Of a stretch of DNA of 64,000 bases, positions 1 to 8,800 are shown piece after piece. The translations under genes and the position numbers were made by a program. The stretch is taken from assembly GCA_029259775.1 (NCBI GenBank), contig JAJDEN010000012.1, positions 1-64,000 of the forward strand, written 5' to 3'. This stretch comes from Planctomycetota bacterium (lineage in GTDB: Bacteria; Planctomycetota; PLA2; JAEUHO01). Within the stretch, counting starts at the first letter, position 1; each line of letters starts with the position of its first letter. The notes beneath the pieces were generated by a model, which was not told the DNA's origin, did not search any database, and was given only the letters and a program-made list of their open reading frames with translations.

Positions 1-117
1 GCGTTCGCGCTCGCCGAGCGTCCGCTGCATCCGCAGGAACTCCGCCCGACGTGAGAGGGCGGCGAACAAGGCGATCGCGAGGACCACGACGAGGCCCAGT
101 AGGAATGCCCAGCTCAC
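1..117 (-). CDS. N-terminal fragment of a small membrane-anchored protein (cut by window edge)
   Basis: Reading leftwards from a GTG at 117, 39 codons run off the window edge. The product begins with one hydrophobic segment (about residues 2-20, rich in L, V, A) followed at once by a charged, helical stretch (RRAEFLRMQRTLGERER), the pattern of a single-pass membrane protein with a cytoplasmic coiled coil. The GTG start is supported by GGAGG 8 nt upstream. The family cannot be named from 39 residues. Confidence 0.55.
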   Translation of the reverse strand, partial: MSWAFLLGLVVVLAIALFAALSRRAEFLRMQRTLGERER

Positions 118-216
118 CGGGCGAGCCTCCGTCCGTGTTTCGTCACCACGCTCCCCTCCCTGCCATTACGTGCGGCCGGGCTCCGCTCCAGAGACCGGCC
201 GCGGTGGGTGGCACTC

Positions 217-915
217 TTAGGAGTCCGTGTCCTCGTCGAAGTCTTCGTCCTCAGCAATCACGCGCACACCCGACGGCAGCGCGGAGTTCTGCACGTACTC
301 CTGGGCAGCCTCGAGCGTCTCGTCGAAGCCCTCGTTCAGTTCCTCGAGCAGCTTCACCACGGAACGCACGTCACGCTTGAGCTCGCCGGCAGCGTTCAGG
401 TCGTGGCTCAGGAACAACGCAATGTCCTTGAGCACATGGTTGTAGGCATCGTAGCTGGCCTGGGTCGGCTCGACGGCCAGCGCGATCGTCTCGTAACGGT
501 GGCGTGCCCTGTTGAGCTTGACCTGGCTGCGCCGACGCAGCTTCGGGCTCGTGAACGCGTTGAGGTCGTTCGACCAGTCGTCGAAGTACGGCTCCGCCGC
601 GCGCTCCATCGGGCTGACCGCCTTGTTCAGCATCTTGGACTGCTTCTCGGACGCATCGACGGCCTCCACGAAGCCGTTGTAGGCCGTCAGCGCATCGCCC
701 TCGAAGTCGCCCGAGACGATCGCCCGCAGCCACTCGGACGCTTCACGCGCCCTGTCCTTGGAGAGTTCGCACTCCACATGGACGCGCTCGATGCGCGTCA
801 CGATGTCGTCAGCCTGCTGGAGGCTCTCGCTGTACTTCGAGCCGGACTGGCAGGCTGTCAGTCCTGTCAGGAGTGCGAGGGCGGCGGGTATCGAGGCAAA
901 GTTCTGCAAGCTCAC
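217..915 (-). CDS. DUF2959-like lipoprotein
   Basis: This 232-residue exported protein has a short signal peptide ending in a lipobox (LTGLTAC, lipidated Cys22), so it should be anchored in a membrane facing the periplasm. The rest is almost entirely charged alpha helix with heptad-like spacing and an acidic C-terminus (EDEDFDEDTDS). Length and helical pattern fit the DUF2959 family, whose function is unknown. The start is GTG, with AAAGGAA about 7 nt upstream. It is transcribed away from the cytochrome c cluster by about 110 bp of non-coding DNA, and coupling to that cluster is not evident. The family call rests on overall resemblance rather than a diagnostic motif. Confidence 0.7.
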   Translation of the reverse strand: MSLQNFASIPAALALLTGLTACQSGSKYSESLQQADDIVTRIERVHVECELSKDRAREASEWLRAIVSGDFEGDALTAYNGFVEAVDASEKQSKMLNKAVSPMERAAEPYFDDWSNDLNAFTSPKLRRRSQVKLNRARHRYETIALAVEPTQASYDAYNHVLKDIALFLSHDLNAAGELKRDVRSVVKLLEELNEGFDETLEAAQEYVQNSALPSGVRVIAEDEDFDEDTDS

Positions 916-1026
916 GTCGGTTCCTTTTCTGGATCCTGGGGCCGGGGTCTCAAACGAATCGACAGCTAGTGCGTCGAATACGTCCTTCGGCCCCGAGGCC
1001 GACGTGGCTGAAGAGAGACTCCCGAA

Positions 1027-3054
1027 TCAGCCCTGCGGCGCGCTCGCCCTCCGTTCGAGCACCCACGCGACGGCGCCCAGGCCGACGACGCCCCACTGTG
1101 CCGCGTAGTAGCTCCACAGGGCCGAGTGGATCCCGCTCGTGAAGCCGTAGCTGTGCAGCCCGATGCCAAGCATGTTGACGCCCCACCAGGAGAAGGTGAC
1201 GACCGCCCCCGCGAGAATCGCTCCCTGGCAGACGCCGAACATCCCGAAGATGCCCGCCATGCGGCCGTGCAGGACCGCCAAGAGAACGATGCAGATCAAC
1301 AGCGCCCCGTTCTCCTTGGGATCCCAGCCCCAGAAGCGACCCCAGGAGTCGTTGGCCCAGATCCCACCGAGAATCGTCCCGACGAGCGAGAAGAGCAGGG
1401 CGAAGCAGAGCACGCCATAGACCATCCGGCCTACGGCTCCATAGAACGCAGAATCCCCGGACCTCCACCGGAAGACCTTGCCGAGGACGTAGACGTGCGC
1501 GATGAGGCCCGCCAGCAGACCGGCGCAGTAGCCGATCGAGATGCACGTGACGTGCGTGGCGAGCCAGAAGTTGGTATCCAGCACCGCCACGAGCTGCGGC
1601 ATCGTGTCGCTCTTGTTCAGGATCTCGTAGCGGCCGGCGATGAAGAGGCCCAGTGCACCGACGATCGGCGTCAGGGCAAGAGCCACGCGCCGGCGGTTCA
1701 GGTGCTCGATCAGCAGCATCGTCAACACGCCCACGGCGGAGATGAAGATCACGGTCTCATACAGCGTGCTGATCGGGGGGCGTCCGCGGATCAGGCAACG
1801 CTGCACGATCCCGTAGGTGTGCAGGCCGAGCACCAGCCAGAGCATGCCCCACGCCACGAGCTCGAGCCAGCGCAGCTGCGGACGCAGCCATGTGATGGCG
1901 ATGAGCGCGAACGCGATGAGGTAGAACACCTTGCTCTTGCCGAATGGATCGAGCTCGTAGAAGGACACTTCCTGATCGATCTTGCCGAGCTCACCGCGCG
2001 TCTCGGCCAGTTCCCGCACACCTCGAGAGTAGGCGTCGAGGTGCTTCGAGAACTGCGGGGCATCGCCTACCGAGGCCGCCATGGCCTCGAACGAGCGCAT
2101 GGCATCCACGTGAACGTCGGCGAGCGCACCGTGCAGCATGGCGACCGATGTGACGTCGCGCACGGCAAACCACTGCGGCTCCGCGGCGCCGGGGGGCGGA
2201 AACATCCCGAGCGGCAGGCTCTTCTGCGTGGCGAGGAACGCTGCATTGAGCACATCGGACTTGGCTTGTACGTCAGGCGCGAGCGGCGCCGGCGGACTGG
2301 TGTGCCCTCCCCCACCTGCGGCAGCGATCGCCTTGCGCACCTCGGTGGCCAGTTCCGGAGCCTGCGCCAGAAGCTCCGTGAAGCGAATGGACTCCTTGCC
2401 GTCGAACCGGGCCTTCAACGCCACGTCGTTGCCGACCTTGAGCTCGAGGCGTGCGAAGTCGAGCAAGCCGAGAAGCCCCTCGAAGCGCCGGATGGTGTTG
2501 CTCAGATCAACAATGCCGCTCTCGACGCGCGTGCGCTCCTTGGGGGCGACCTTCGCAAGCCGCTGAGCCAGGGTCGCGAGCTTGGCTCGAGCGGCGTCGG
2601 TGGGCACCACCTCGTCGTAGCTGTAGCGGTCGCGCTTCTTCTTGCGCGCGTCCGTGCGTCCGATGGCATCGAGGACCTCGCTGGTCTCGATCAGGAAACA
2701 GCGGTGGCCCCGGGCGTGCGCGGGACGAAACAGCGCGTCCATGAACCACTCGAGCGGCGTCAGCTTCTCTTCGTCACGGTCCAGGCAAGAGCGCCGATGG
2801 TTCGAGGCGAGCAAGGCGAAGCCGGCCCACGTGTGCAGGGGCTTCACGCGCCCCTCGTCCTGCACGGGGATGCGCGCGACCGTACGGAGGACGTCCTCGG
2901 ACCAGCGGCCCGTCCAAGCCGGGGCAGCCTGCGGTGCGGCTGCCTCCTCGGGGGCGGCGATCACGCCGACGGCGAACACGCTCGCGACCGCGAGGGCCAA
3001 GGCCATCAGAAGGAAGGGGAACCGGACTTCAGACAGGAGCCGCGGGGTTCTCAT
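1027..3054 (-). CDS. ccsA: Cytochrome c biogenesis protein, CcsA/CcmC-type heme handling protein with long N-terminal region
   Basis: Integral membrane component of System II (Ccs) cytochrome c maturation, which with the ResB/Ccs1 protein moves heme outward and attaches it to apocytochromes. The C-terminal third holds about eight hydrophobic helices and the tryptophan-rich WGWDPKE signature near residue 574, plus conserved-looking histidines (THVTCISIGY, GLHSYG). At 675 residues it is much longer than a plain CcsA (about 300), because roughly 430 residues precede the heme-handling domain. The N-terminus has a hydrophobic signal-anchor followed by a mostly soluble, helical region. The ATG at 3054 overlaps the stop of the upstream ResB-type gene as ATGA, so the two are probably translationally coupled. 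Confidence 0.9.
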   Translation of the reverse strand: MRTPRLLSEVRFPFLLMALALAVASVFAVGVIAAPEEAAAPQAAPAWTGRWSEDVLRTVARIPVQDEGRVKPLHTWAGFALLASNHRRSCLDRDEEKLTPLEWFMDALFRPAHARGHRCFLIETSEVLDAIGRTDARKKKRDRYSYDEVVPTDAARAKLATLAQRLAKVAPKERTRVESGIVDLSNTIRRFEGLLGLLDFARLELKVGNDVALKARFDGKESIRFTELLAQAPELATEVRKAIAAAGGGGHTSPPAPLAPDVQAKSDVLNAAFLATQKSLPLGMFPPPGAAEPQWFAVRDVTSVAMLHGALADVHVDAMRSFEAMAASVGDAPQFSKHLDAYSRGVRELAETRGELGKIDQEVSFYELDPFGKSKVFYLIAFALIAITWLRPQLRWLELVAWGMLWLVLGLHTYGIVQRCLIRGRPPISTLYETVIFISAVGVLTMLLIEHLNRRRVALALTPIVGALGLFIAGRYEILNKSDTMPQLVAVLDTNFWLATHVTCISIGYCAGLLAGLIAHVYVLGKVFRWRSGDSAFYGAVGRMVYGVLCFALLFSLVGTILGGIWANDSWGRFWGWDPKENGALLICIVLLAVLHGRMAGIFGMFGVCQGAILAGAVVTFSWWGVNMLGIGLHSYGFTSGIHSALWSYYAAQWGVVGLGAVAWVLERRASAPQG

Positions 3055-4253
3055 GCGATCTCCTTGGTCTCGGTCAGGCGGGCCCGGCGGCGGCCTTCTG
3101 CTTCCAGGTGACGGAACAGGCGCAAGAGGAACTGCAGCAGCAGGCCCGCGGCGATGATGATGCAGGCGATGAGCGGTACGCGGTCCGACGGATTGGCGAC
3201 CACGGAGAAGATCGAGTACAGCTTCGCGCCTGGCTTGCCGCCCTCGGGGCCCCACCCTGACTGATACAGGGTCACGCCGTCGTGGCGGAGCGGCTCGTTC
3301 ATCGTGATGTGGATGTCACGCGCCTTCCCGTCCTGCGTCTTCGTCACGTAGCTGGAGTATTCCTTGGCCATCGACATGCCCGGGTAGCGCTTGTGCACGA
3401 AGCGCTTGAGATGGATGGTGAAGGGCAGGTCCCACGAGCGACGCCGGAGATGGATCTGAATCTGCTGCGCGTCGAAGGACAGGGCCCAGGGCAGCGCCTG
3501 CGTCCCATGGAGGATGGCGCGTTGCGCAGCGCCGCCGTTCTTCGGATGCACGGTGGCCGTGAGCCCAGGGACGTTGATGCTCTTGCTCTCCGCCCCGACA
3601 TCGTCGAGCACCTGGAGCAGGAAACCGTCCGCGTCCACGCCTGCGCGCCGCTCATGCGGTCGGGCGGGCCTCGGCTCCGCGTTGCGGGCGTAGCCGGTCA
3701 GGACGAGATCGAACGGCAGCGTCTTGTGGGAAAAGCGGGCCGAGCCGCCATCCTCGACACCCTTGAAGCGTTCCTCGGGAATGACGTAGTCCTTCGCAGT
3801 CCCATCGGCCTCCACGGCGCGGAGGACGACCTCCCACTCCTGCAGGCTCTGGTACGAAGCGCCGCTCTCGCCCTCGTGAAGGAGCATCTGCCCATCCGTC
3901 TTGAACTGCGCTTCGACGAAGCTGCCGACCAACAGCGTCACGATGCCGATGTGGGCAACCAGGATGCCCGCGGTGGAGAGGCCCTTGCGCATGCGGATGA
4001 TGCCGCCGACGAGGATGTTGGCAGCGAAGATCGTGAGCAGCAGGTAGCCGCCCAACATGGGGACAGGAACCGCTCCGCCGACCCAGTAGACGAGTACAGC
4101 GGACTCGAAGTACTTCACCTGCACGTCGAACAGGTTCATGTGCTGCTGCTCGAGCGTGCCGACGAAGGTGAGCACGCCCAGGAGAATGAGCAGAACGAAG
4201 GCCAAGGACTGCGAGCCGAGGACATGGATGATCTTCTTGAGCAACGCTTGCAT
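3051..4253 (-). CDS. ResB/Ccs1-like cytochrome c biogenesis protein
   Basis: Membrane partner of CcsA in System II cytochrome c maturation; this family is thought to help hold apocytochrome and heme for ligation on the outer face of the membrane. The 400-residue product has the ResB layout: three N-terminal membrane segments (about 15-35, 65-85, 95-115), a large extracytoplasmic beta-rich domain with the MNEPLRHDGVTLYQSGW motif, and a last membrane segment near residues 360-380 before a basic tail. It starts at an ATG 21 nt after the upstream lipoprotein gene and ends in a 4-nt overlap with ccsA. The three minus-strand genes at 1027-5363 look like one operon. Confidence 0.88.
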   Translation of the reverse strand: MQALLKKIIHVLGSQSLAFVLLILLGVLTFVGTLEQQHMNLFDVQVKYFESAVLVYWVGGAVPVPMLGGYLLLTIFAANILVGGIIRMRKGLSTAGILVAHIGIVTLLVGSFVEAQFKTDGQMLLHEGESGASYQSLQEWEVVLRAVEADGTAKDYVIPEERFKGVEDGGSARFSHKTLPFDLVLTGYARNAEPRPARPHERRAGVDADGFLLQVLDDVGAESKSINVPGLTATVHPKNGGAAQRAILHGTQALPWALSFDAQQIQIHLRRRSWDLPFTIHLKRFVHKRYPGMSMAKEYSSYVTKTQDGKARDIHITMNEPLRHDGVTLYQSGWGPEGGKPGAKLYSIFSVVANPSDRVPLIACIIIAAGLLLQFLLRLFRHLEAEGRRRARLTETKEIA

Positions 4254-4274
4254 GGCAGTCCTGCTAGCCCTTCG

Positions 4275-5363
4275 TCAATCCCGCAGCGACGCGCAGAACG
4301 CGCGGAAGTTGTCCCACTCGCTGGCCATGGCCTTCGCAGGCCCCGTCATCTTCACGGTCAGAAGCCAGCCGTCGTTGGCCGACACGAGACCGAAGAGCTG
4401 CGCGGTCTCCACGCCCTCACCGCCCATGCCTCCGTCGAACGAGCCATCGACCTTGACGAGGACCGCAGGCTTCCCCAGCACGGTGACCCGCTCGAGCTCT
4501 CTGATCTGCGCTTCGTTGAGCGGCTCCTGGGCCATCTGTCGTCGCCAGCGGTTGACGTTCAAGTCCAGCCCGCCGCCATCGCCCACGAGGGGATAGATAT
4601 AGCACTCGACGTTGGCTGCGCCCTTGGGCCCGGCGGTGACGACCCGACCACGCCGCTCCGCACGCTGTTCCCATGTCGAGGGGAGCGTCCATTGCATCTT
4701 CGGCGGCCACGCGCGTCGAGGCGTGCCCTCATCCTTCGTACCCCCGGGCGACGCCATCTTGATCGACGTCGCGAGCTCTTCGAACGCCCCCTGCTGGGCC
4801 GCGACCACGCCGGCCGGCCCGACGAACTTCAGGAAGAGACCGCCGCTCGGCAACTCCAGGAGGAGGCCCAGCAGACGGCCCTCTTCGATGGGCGCGCCCC
4901 CCATGCCCCCGTCATAGCGGCCGACGATGTTGACGTAGAGAGCGTCGCGGTCGAGGAGCTTGGCGCGGGGCAGCTTGGCGACTTCCTCGGCGGTCACGGG
5001 AGCGACCCCCATCTGCCGGCGCCAGCGGTTGATGTTGCTGAGCGCGTCGCCCGCGCGACCTGGCAGCAGGGTGAACGAGCAATCGGTCTCCGGCTCGCCC
5101 TCGACCCGCCAGCTGGCCGCGCGCATGTCGCTTCCGGCCCAGGTCTTCCACCCATCAGGCGTTGTCCAGGTGAAGGTCGGCTTCGCCGGGGGCTCCGCCC
5201 GCGTGTAGCCGAACCGCTCGGCAGACGTCGTCCCGATGGGAACACGCTCGGCCTTGCCTCGATACGTCCGGACATCCTCGACCTCGTAGCTGCGATCCGC
5301 ATCACCGCAGGCAGCAACCAACAGGGTCAGGACTAGAAGGGGCAGCGCCCCGGCGCGGTTCAT
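4275..5363 (-). CDS. Lipoprotein with two copies of an NRWRRQM domain, in the ccs operon
   Basis: The 362-residue protein starts with a lipoprotein signal (LLVAACG, Cys19). The remainder is an internal duplication: NINRWRRQMG at about 110-119 and NVNRWRRQM at about 269-277, each preceded by a tryptophan-containing block (WTTPDGW / WTLPSTW) and a short strand with one Cys (CSFTLL / CYIYPL), and each followed by a DGGMGG loop. I recall similar domains near cytochrome biogenesis genes in Planctomycetes and Verrucomicrobia, but no function is established to my knowledge. It lies 21 nt upstream of the ResB-type gene on the same strand, so a role in cytochrome c maturation is a reasonable inference and no more. 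Confidence 0.75.
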   Translation of the reverse strand: MNRAGALPLLVLTLLVAACGDADRSYEVEDVRTYRGKAERVPIGTTSAERFGYTRAEPPAKPTFTWTTPDGWKTWAGSDMRAASWRVEGEPETDCSFTLLPGRAGDALSNINRWRRQMGVAPVTAEEVAKLPRAKLLDRDALYVNIVGRYDGGMGGAPIEEGRLLGLLLELPSGGLFLKFVGPAGVVAAQQGAFEELATSIKMASPGGTKDEGTPRRAWPPKMQWTLPSTWEQRAERRGRVVTAGPKGAANVECYIYPLVGDGGGLDLNVNRWRRQMAQEPLNEAQIRELERVTVLGKPAVLVKVDGSFDGGMGGEGVETAQLFGLVSANDGWLLTVKMTGPAKAMASEWDNFRAFCASLRD

Positions 5364-5603
5364 GGCTCTCGTTCCTCGGGACGGTGGCGGGTAGGGCTAT
5401 TGTCCCCCGCTGTGCAGGCCCGTCGAGCCAAACGCGAGGCGCCTGAGGGCCATTCCGGCATGGCTTGCGCCCTGGCGGGCTTCGACTAACCTCCTGGGCT
5501 CGCTGGTGCTCCGGGTGCACGTGCCCGAAGCCGGCGTCGGCCGTCCGTCGGGACGTGCCCCGGCGTCGCCCTTGGAGGGACCCAGTAGCCTGGAGAATGA
5601 CCC

Positions 5604-6209
5604 ATGGGTCGTTACACCGGACCGAAGGTCAAGAAGAGCAAGCGCGTCCGCGCGCCGATTTCCGACACGACGAAGCACCTCAAGGCCGATCTCGATCGCG
5701 GCCCCGGCGTCCACGGCTTCAGCCGTCGCCGCAAGCTCACCATCTACGGTGAGCGTCTGCGCGAGAAGCAGAAGCTGGCGTTCTTCTATCACGTGTCGGG
5801 CAAGCAGATGAAGCGCTACATGGCCGAGGCCAAGCGCTCGCGCGCCAACACGGGCGACAAGCTCAGCGAGCTGCTCGAGCGTCGTCTCGACAACGTCGTG
5901 CGTCGCTCGGCGTTCGTCCGCACGATCTGGCAGGCCCGCCAGGTCGTCGTCCACGGTCACATCACCGTGAACGGCAAGAAGGTGGACCGCCCCAGCTTCA
6001 TGGTGAAGCCGAACGATGTGATCGCCGTGCGCGCGAAGAGCCAGAAGGCCGTCCAGGCCATGGCCGACGCCGTCGACTCGGGCAACATCATGCCGCAGTG
6101 GATCAACGTCGACGGCCTCAAGTGCACGGTCACGCGCACGCCCCAGCCCGACGAGATCTTCCGCCCGTTCGAGACGAACATGTTGGCGGTCGTCGAGTTC
6201 ATGAAGTAG
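5604..6209 (+). CDS. rpsD: 30S ribosomal protein S4
   Basis: Primary 16S rRNA-binding protein that starts assembly of the 30S body. The 201 residues match bacterial S4 throughout: MGRYTGPKVKKSKR at the start, a YHVSGKQMKRYM region, and the S4 RNA-binding fold from about residue 91 (LERRLDNVVRRSAFVRTIWQARQVVVHGHITVNGKKVD). The N-terminus lacks the zinc-binding cysteines seen in one S4 class. The ATG is preceded by GGAG at 8 nt. The gene stands alone, not next to rpsM-rpsK-rpoA as in many bacteria. Its stop codon lies inside a 12-bp hairpin that begins the downstream repeat. Confidence 0.97.
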   Translation: MGRYTGPKVKKSKRVRAPISDTTKHLKADLDRGPGVHGFSRRRKLTIYGERLREKQKLAFFYHVSGKQMKRYMAEAKRSRANTGDKLSELLERRLDNVVRRSAFVRTIWQARQVVVHGHITVNGKKVDRPSFMVKPNDVIAVRAKSQKAVQAMADAVDSGNIMPQWINVDGLKCTVTRTPQPDEIFRPFETNMLAVVEFMK

Positions 6210-6230
6210 GAGCGCGAAGCGCTCCTACTT
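6204..6230. terminator. Perfect 12-bp hairpin enclosing the rpsD stop codon
   Basis: AAGTAGGAGCGC, loop GAA, GCGCTCCTACTT. The TAG stop of rpsD lies in the left arm. No U-run follows, so it would act as a Rho-type or mRNA-3'-end structure rather than a classic intrinsic terminator. It is also the left edge of the tandem repeat. Confidence 0.5.
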
Positions 6231-6418
6231 ACAACTCCAGGGGGGCCTGCAGCCCCCCTCGCAGGCAGGCAGTGCCGCCACTTCGTGGCCCCAATGCGCC
6301 TGCACCCCCCGCCGAAGCGCGAAGCGCTCCTACTTACAACTCCAGGGGGGCTTGCAGCCCCCCTCGCAGGCAGGCAGTGCCGCCACTTCGTGGCCGCACT
6401 GCGCCTGCACCCCCCGCT
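6211..6418. repeat. Two tandem copies of a 105-bp hairpin-rich unit
   Basis: Copy 1 (6211-6315) and copy 2 (6316-6418) are nearly identical. Each contains GCGCGAAGCGC, an AGGGGGGC...GCCCCCCT stem of 8 bp whose loop differs by one base between copies (CTGCA / TTGCA), and GCCACTTCGTGGC. The small hairpins share GAA or TTC triloops. The unit sits between convergent genes and codes for nothing plausible. It resembles dispersed REP/BIME-type intergenic elements, but only this locus is visible. Confidence 0.85.
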
Positions 6419-6419
6419 T

Positions 6420-6455
6420 GGGCGGCCAACCGGCGCTTCGCGCCTCAGGCCGCCC
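6420..6455. terminator. Compound hairpin at the 3' end of the DPP IV gene
   Basis: The outer arms GGGCGGCC (6420-6427) and GGCCGCCC (6448-6455) enclose an inner hairpin GGCGC-TTC-GCGCC (6432-6444). It lies just past the stop codon of the minus-strand peptidase gene and can fold on either strand, so it probably separates the two convergent transcripts. Confidence 0.5.
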
Positions 6456-6463
6456 CCACAGGT

Positions 6464-8725
6464 TCAGCGACCGGGCCCAATGTGCCGGTCGAACCAGTTC
6501 ACGAGCCGCGTGAACACGTCCAGCGACGCGCCGCCAATCCCGTGCCCCCGCCGCGGGTACAGGTGCACCGCGTAGTTCAACTTCTTCGCCCGGATGAACG
6601 CCTCGACCAGCCGGAACGTGTTCTGCGCGTGCACGTTGTCGTCGCCCATGCCGTGCATCAGCAACAGCTGGCCCGTCATCTTCTTCGCGTGCGTGCTCGC
6701 GGACGTCTCCTTGTAGCCCTTCGGATTGTCCTTCGGCAGGCCCATGTAGCGCTCGGTGTAGATCGTGTCGTAGAGCCGCCAGTCCGTCACCGACGCCACC
6801 GCCACGCCCGCCTTGAATACGTCGCTACGCATCGTGAGCGCATTGCAGGCCATCGTCCCGCCGTAGGACCAGCCCCAGATGCCCACCCGCTCCGGGTCCA
6901 CGTAGCCGCGCTTCAGGATCTCCTTCACCGCCGTCACCTGATCCTCGAGCTCCAGCAGCCCCAGCTTGCCGTAGACGCTGTAGAGCCAATCAGCGCCCTG
7001 ACCGCCCGTACCCCGCCCATCGACCTGCAGCACGAGGTATCCCTTGTCGCAGAGCATGGTCTGCATCAGCGGACCGCGCCCCCAGCTGTTCTTGACCATG
7101 TTGGAGCCGGGGCCCGCGTAGACGTGCACGATCAGGCCGTAGCGCTTCTGCGCATCGAAGTCGTGCGGCTTCCAGAGCCGCCAGCTGATCTTCCCCGTCA
7201 TGCCCTCGACGGGAATCTTGCCGTACTCGGGCGTCGCCAGCTTGAGTTTGTCGAGCAGCGGGGTGTGCGCGTTGCCGATCTCGCGCACGAGCTTGCCGTT
7301 CTTCGCTTCGACCAGCACGCGCTTCGTCGGGGTGACCGCGTCGGACGTCGTGACAAGCGCGTAGGTTCCCGTGTGGTCCAGGCTCGCGGTCGTCCACTGG
7401 GTCGCGTCCTTCGCGAACGGCGCGCGGTGCGCGCGCTTCGTACCCGGACCGCCCACGTAGACGCCCTGCGTGGTGCTGCCGTGCTCGCGTCCCGCGTAGA
7501 AGCAGGCCCCCGACGCCGGATCGATGTGCAGGATGGCGCTCGCGTCGACGCCCTCAGGAGTGATCGTGACGTGGAAGCGGTCGAGTTGATCCACCGTGGC
7601 TTCCGTGTCCTGGATGTACCACTGCGTGGCGTCGGGCTTCCATCGCCCGAGACGGCGATAGGGCGTGAGCCAACGCGGCGGGAGTTGGCGCTCCATCCAC
7701 CCATCGTCCGTCGTGGTCTCTCCCATGAGACCGGCCGAGCCGCTGGACCACATCGTGTTCTGAGCTCGATTGGCGGTCAGCACGTAGGTGCCATGACCTC
7801 CGCCGTCCTTGTGGGCCGCCCAGCTGACCTGCAAGACGTACTCCGCCTTCTCCGGGAGCTCGACCCACTCGGTCTCCCCGCCCCCCACCGGCACGACGCC
7901 GACGCGCACCTTCGGATTCGGATCGCCGGCCTTGGGATAGAACATCTCGCGCCCCTCGGAGCGCAGCGGCAGGATCCCCGGCACGCGGTAGCGCGGCACC
8001 TTGGACTGATCCATCTGCAGGTAGGCGATCTGCTTGCTGTCGGGCGAGAACCACGCTGCCGTCTTGTGGCCGAGTTCCTCCGGGTACACCCAGTCGAGCG
8101 TGCCGTTGAGCAACGTCGCGCTGCTCCCCTTCGTTACGGGATACGGCTTGCCCTCGTTCGTCGCGCAGACCCACAGCTCATTGCCCAAGCTGTAGGACAC
8201 GTACGACCCGTCGGGCGAGATGTTGAGATCGCTCATCGGCGCGTCGGTGGTCGTCAGCCGGCGCTGGGTACCCGCCTCGAGGTCCACCCACACGAGGTCG
8301 CCCTTCACGACGGCGCACAGCGCCTTGCCATCCTTGCGCCACGTGAAGGGCGGCGCACCCGCGCGGCCCACGCCACGCATGCGCGTGCCCTTGCCGGGGA
8401 CGAGCTTGGTGAGATCGCTCAGGTTGAAGAGGTCGGCGGTCTTGCCGGTCGCGGGATCCATCGTCTGGATCACGCGCTGCCTGTTGCGGCCCTTGCCCTT
8501 GGCGTCCTTGGCGCCGCGCCGGTTGTCCAGGCGGACGAGCTGGATGTGACCGGGGCGCCAGCCCCAGTTGGGGATGCCCTTCGTGAAGCGGCGGCCGCCC
8601 CCATGGAGGTCCTTCAGGGTGATCTGCGGCTTCGACGGGGCTGCCTTCTCGTCCGCCTCGACGGCCGGCGGCGCGGCGAGCGCCAGGAGGAGGGCGAGAA
8701 GGGCAAGGAATCGGGCTTGGCGCAT
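6464..8725 (-). CDS. Exported dipeptidyl peptidase IV-like serine peptidase (S9B)
   Basis: Prolyl-type exopeptidase of family S9, expected to release dipeptides from peptide N-termini outside the cytoplasm. The 753 residues comprise a Sec signal (about 1-24), a beta-propeller carrying the DPP IV-type glutamate motif DWVYPEEL near residue 212 that binds the substrate N-terminus, and a C-terminal alpha/beta-hydrolase domain. The triad is Ser620 (GWSYGG), Asp695 (GMGDDNVH) and His728 (RRGHGI), with the same order and spacing as human DPP IV. It is transcribed convergently with rpsD and divergently from the LexA-like gene, and there is no sign of an operon. Confidence 0.93.
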   Translation of the reverse strand: MRQARFLALLALLLALAAPPAVEADEKAAPSKPQITLKDLHGGGRRFTKGIPNWGWRPGHIQLVRLDNRRGAKDAKGKGRNRQRVIQTMDPATGKTADLFNLSDLTKLVPGKGTRMRGVGRAGAPPFTWRKDGKALCAVVKGDLVWVDLEAGTQRRLTTTDAPMSDLNISPDGSYVSYSLGNELWVCATNEGKPYPVTKGSSATLLNGTLDWVYPEELGHKTAAWFSPDSKQIAYLQMDQSKVPRYRVPGILPLRSEGREMFYPKAGDPNPKVRVGVVPVGGGETEWVELPEKAEYVLQVSWAAHKDGGGHGTYVLTANRAQNTMWSSGSAGLMGETTTDDGWMERQLPPRWLTPYRRLGRWKPDATQWYIQDTEATVDQLDRFHVTITPEGVDASAILHIDPASGACFYAGREHGSTTQGVYVGGPGTKRAHRAPFAKDATQWTTASLDHTGTYALVTTSDAVTPTKRVLVEAKNGKLVREIGNAHTPLLDKLKLATPEYGKIPVEGMTGKISWRLWKPHDFDAQKRYGLIVHVYAGPGSNMVKNSWGRGPLMQTMLCDKGYLVLQVDGRGTGGQGADWLYSVYGKLGLLELEDQVTAVKEILKRGYVDPERVGIWGWSYGGTMACNALTMRSDVFKAGVAVASVTDWRLYDTIYTERYMGLPKDNPKGYKETSASTHAKKMTGQLLLMHGMGDDNVHAQNTFRLVEAFIRAKKLNYAVHLYPRRGHGIGGASLDVFTRLVNWFDRHIGPGR

Positions 8726-8800
8726 GGAGAGCCCTTATCCAAGAACAGCCCCCCAGGCGCAACACGGCCCTTTGGGGGTACCCTTCGTTAGTCTTTTGTT

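Noticed and set aside
6098..8791. Plus-strand open frame of 897 codons
   Set aside because: It crosses rpsD's end, the repeat and the antisense of DPP IV; low-complexity Arg/Val/His text typical of a shadow frame.
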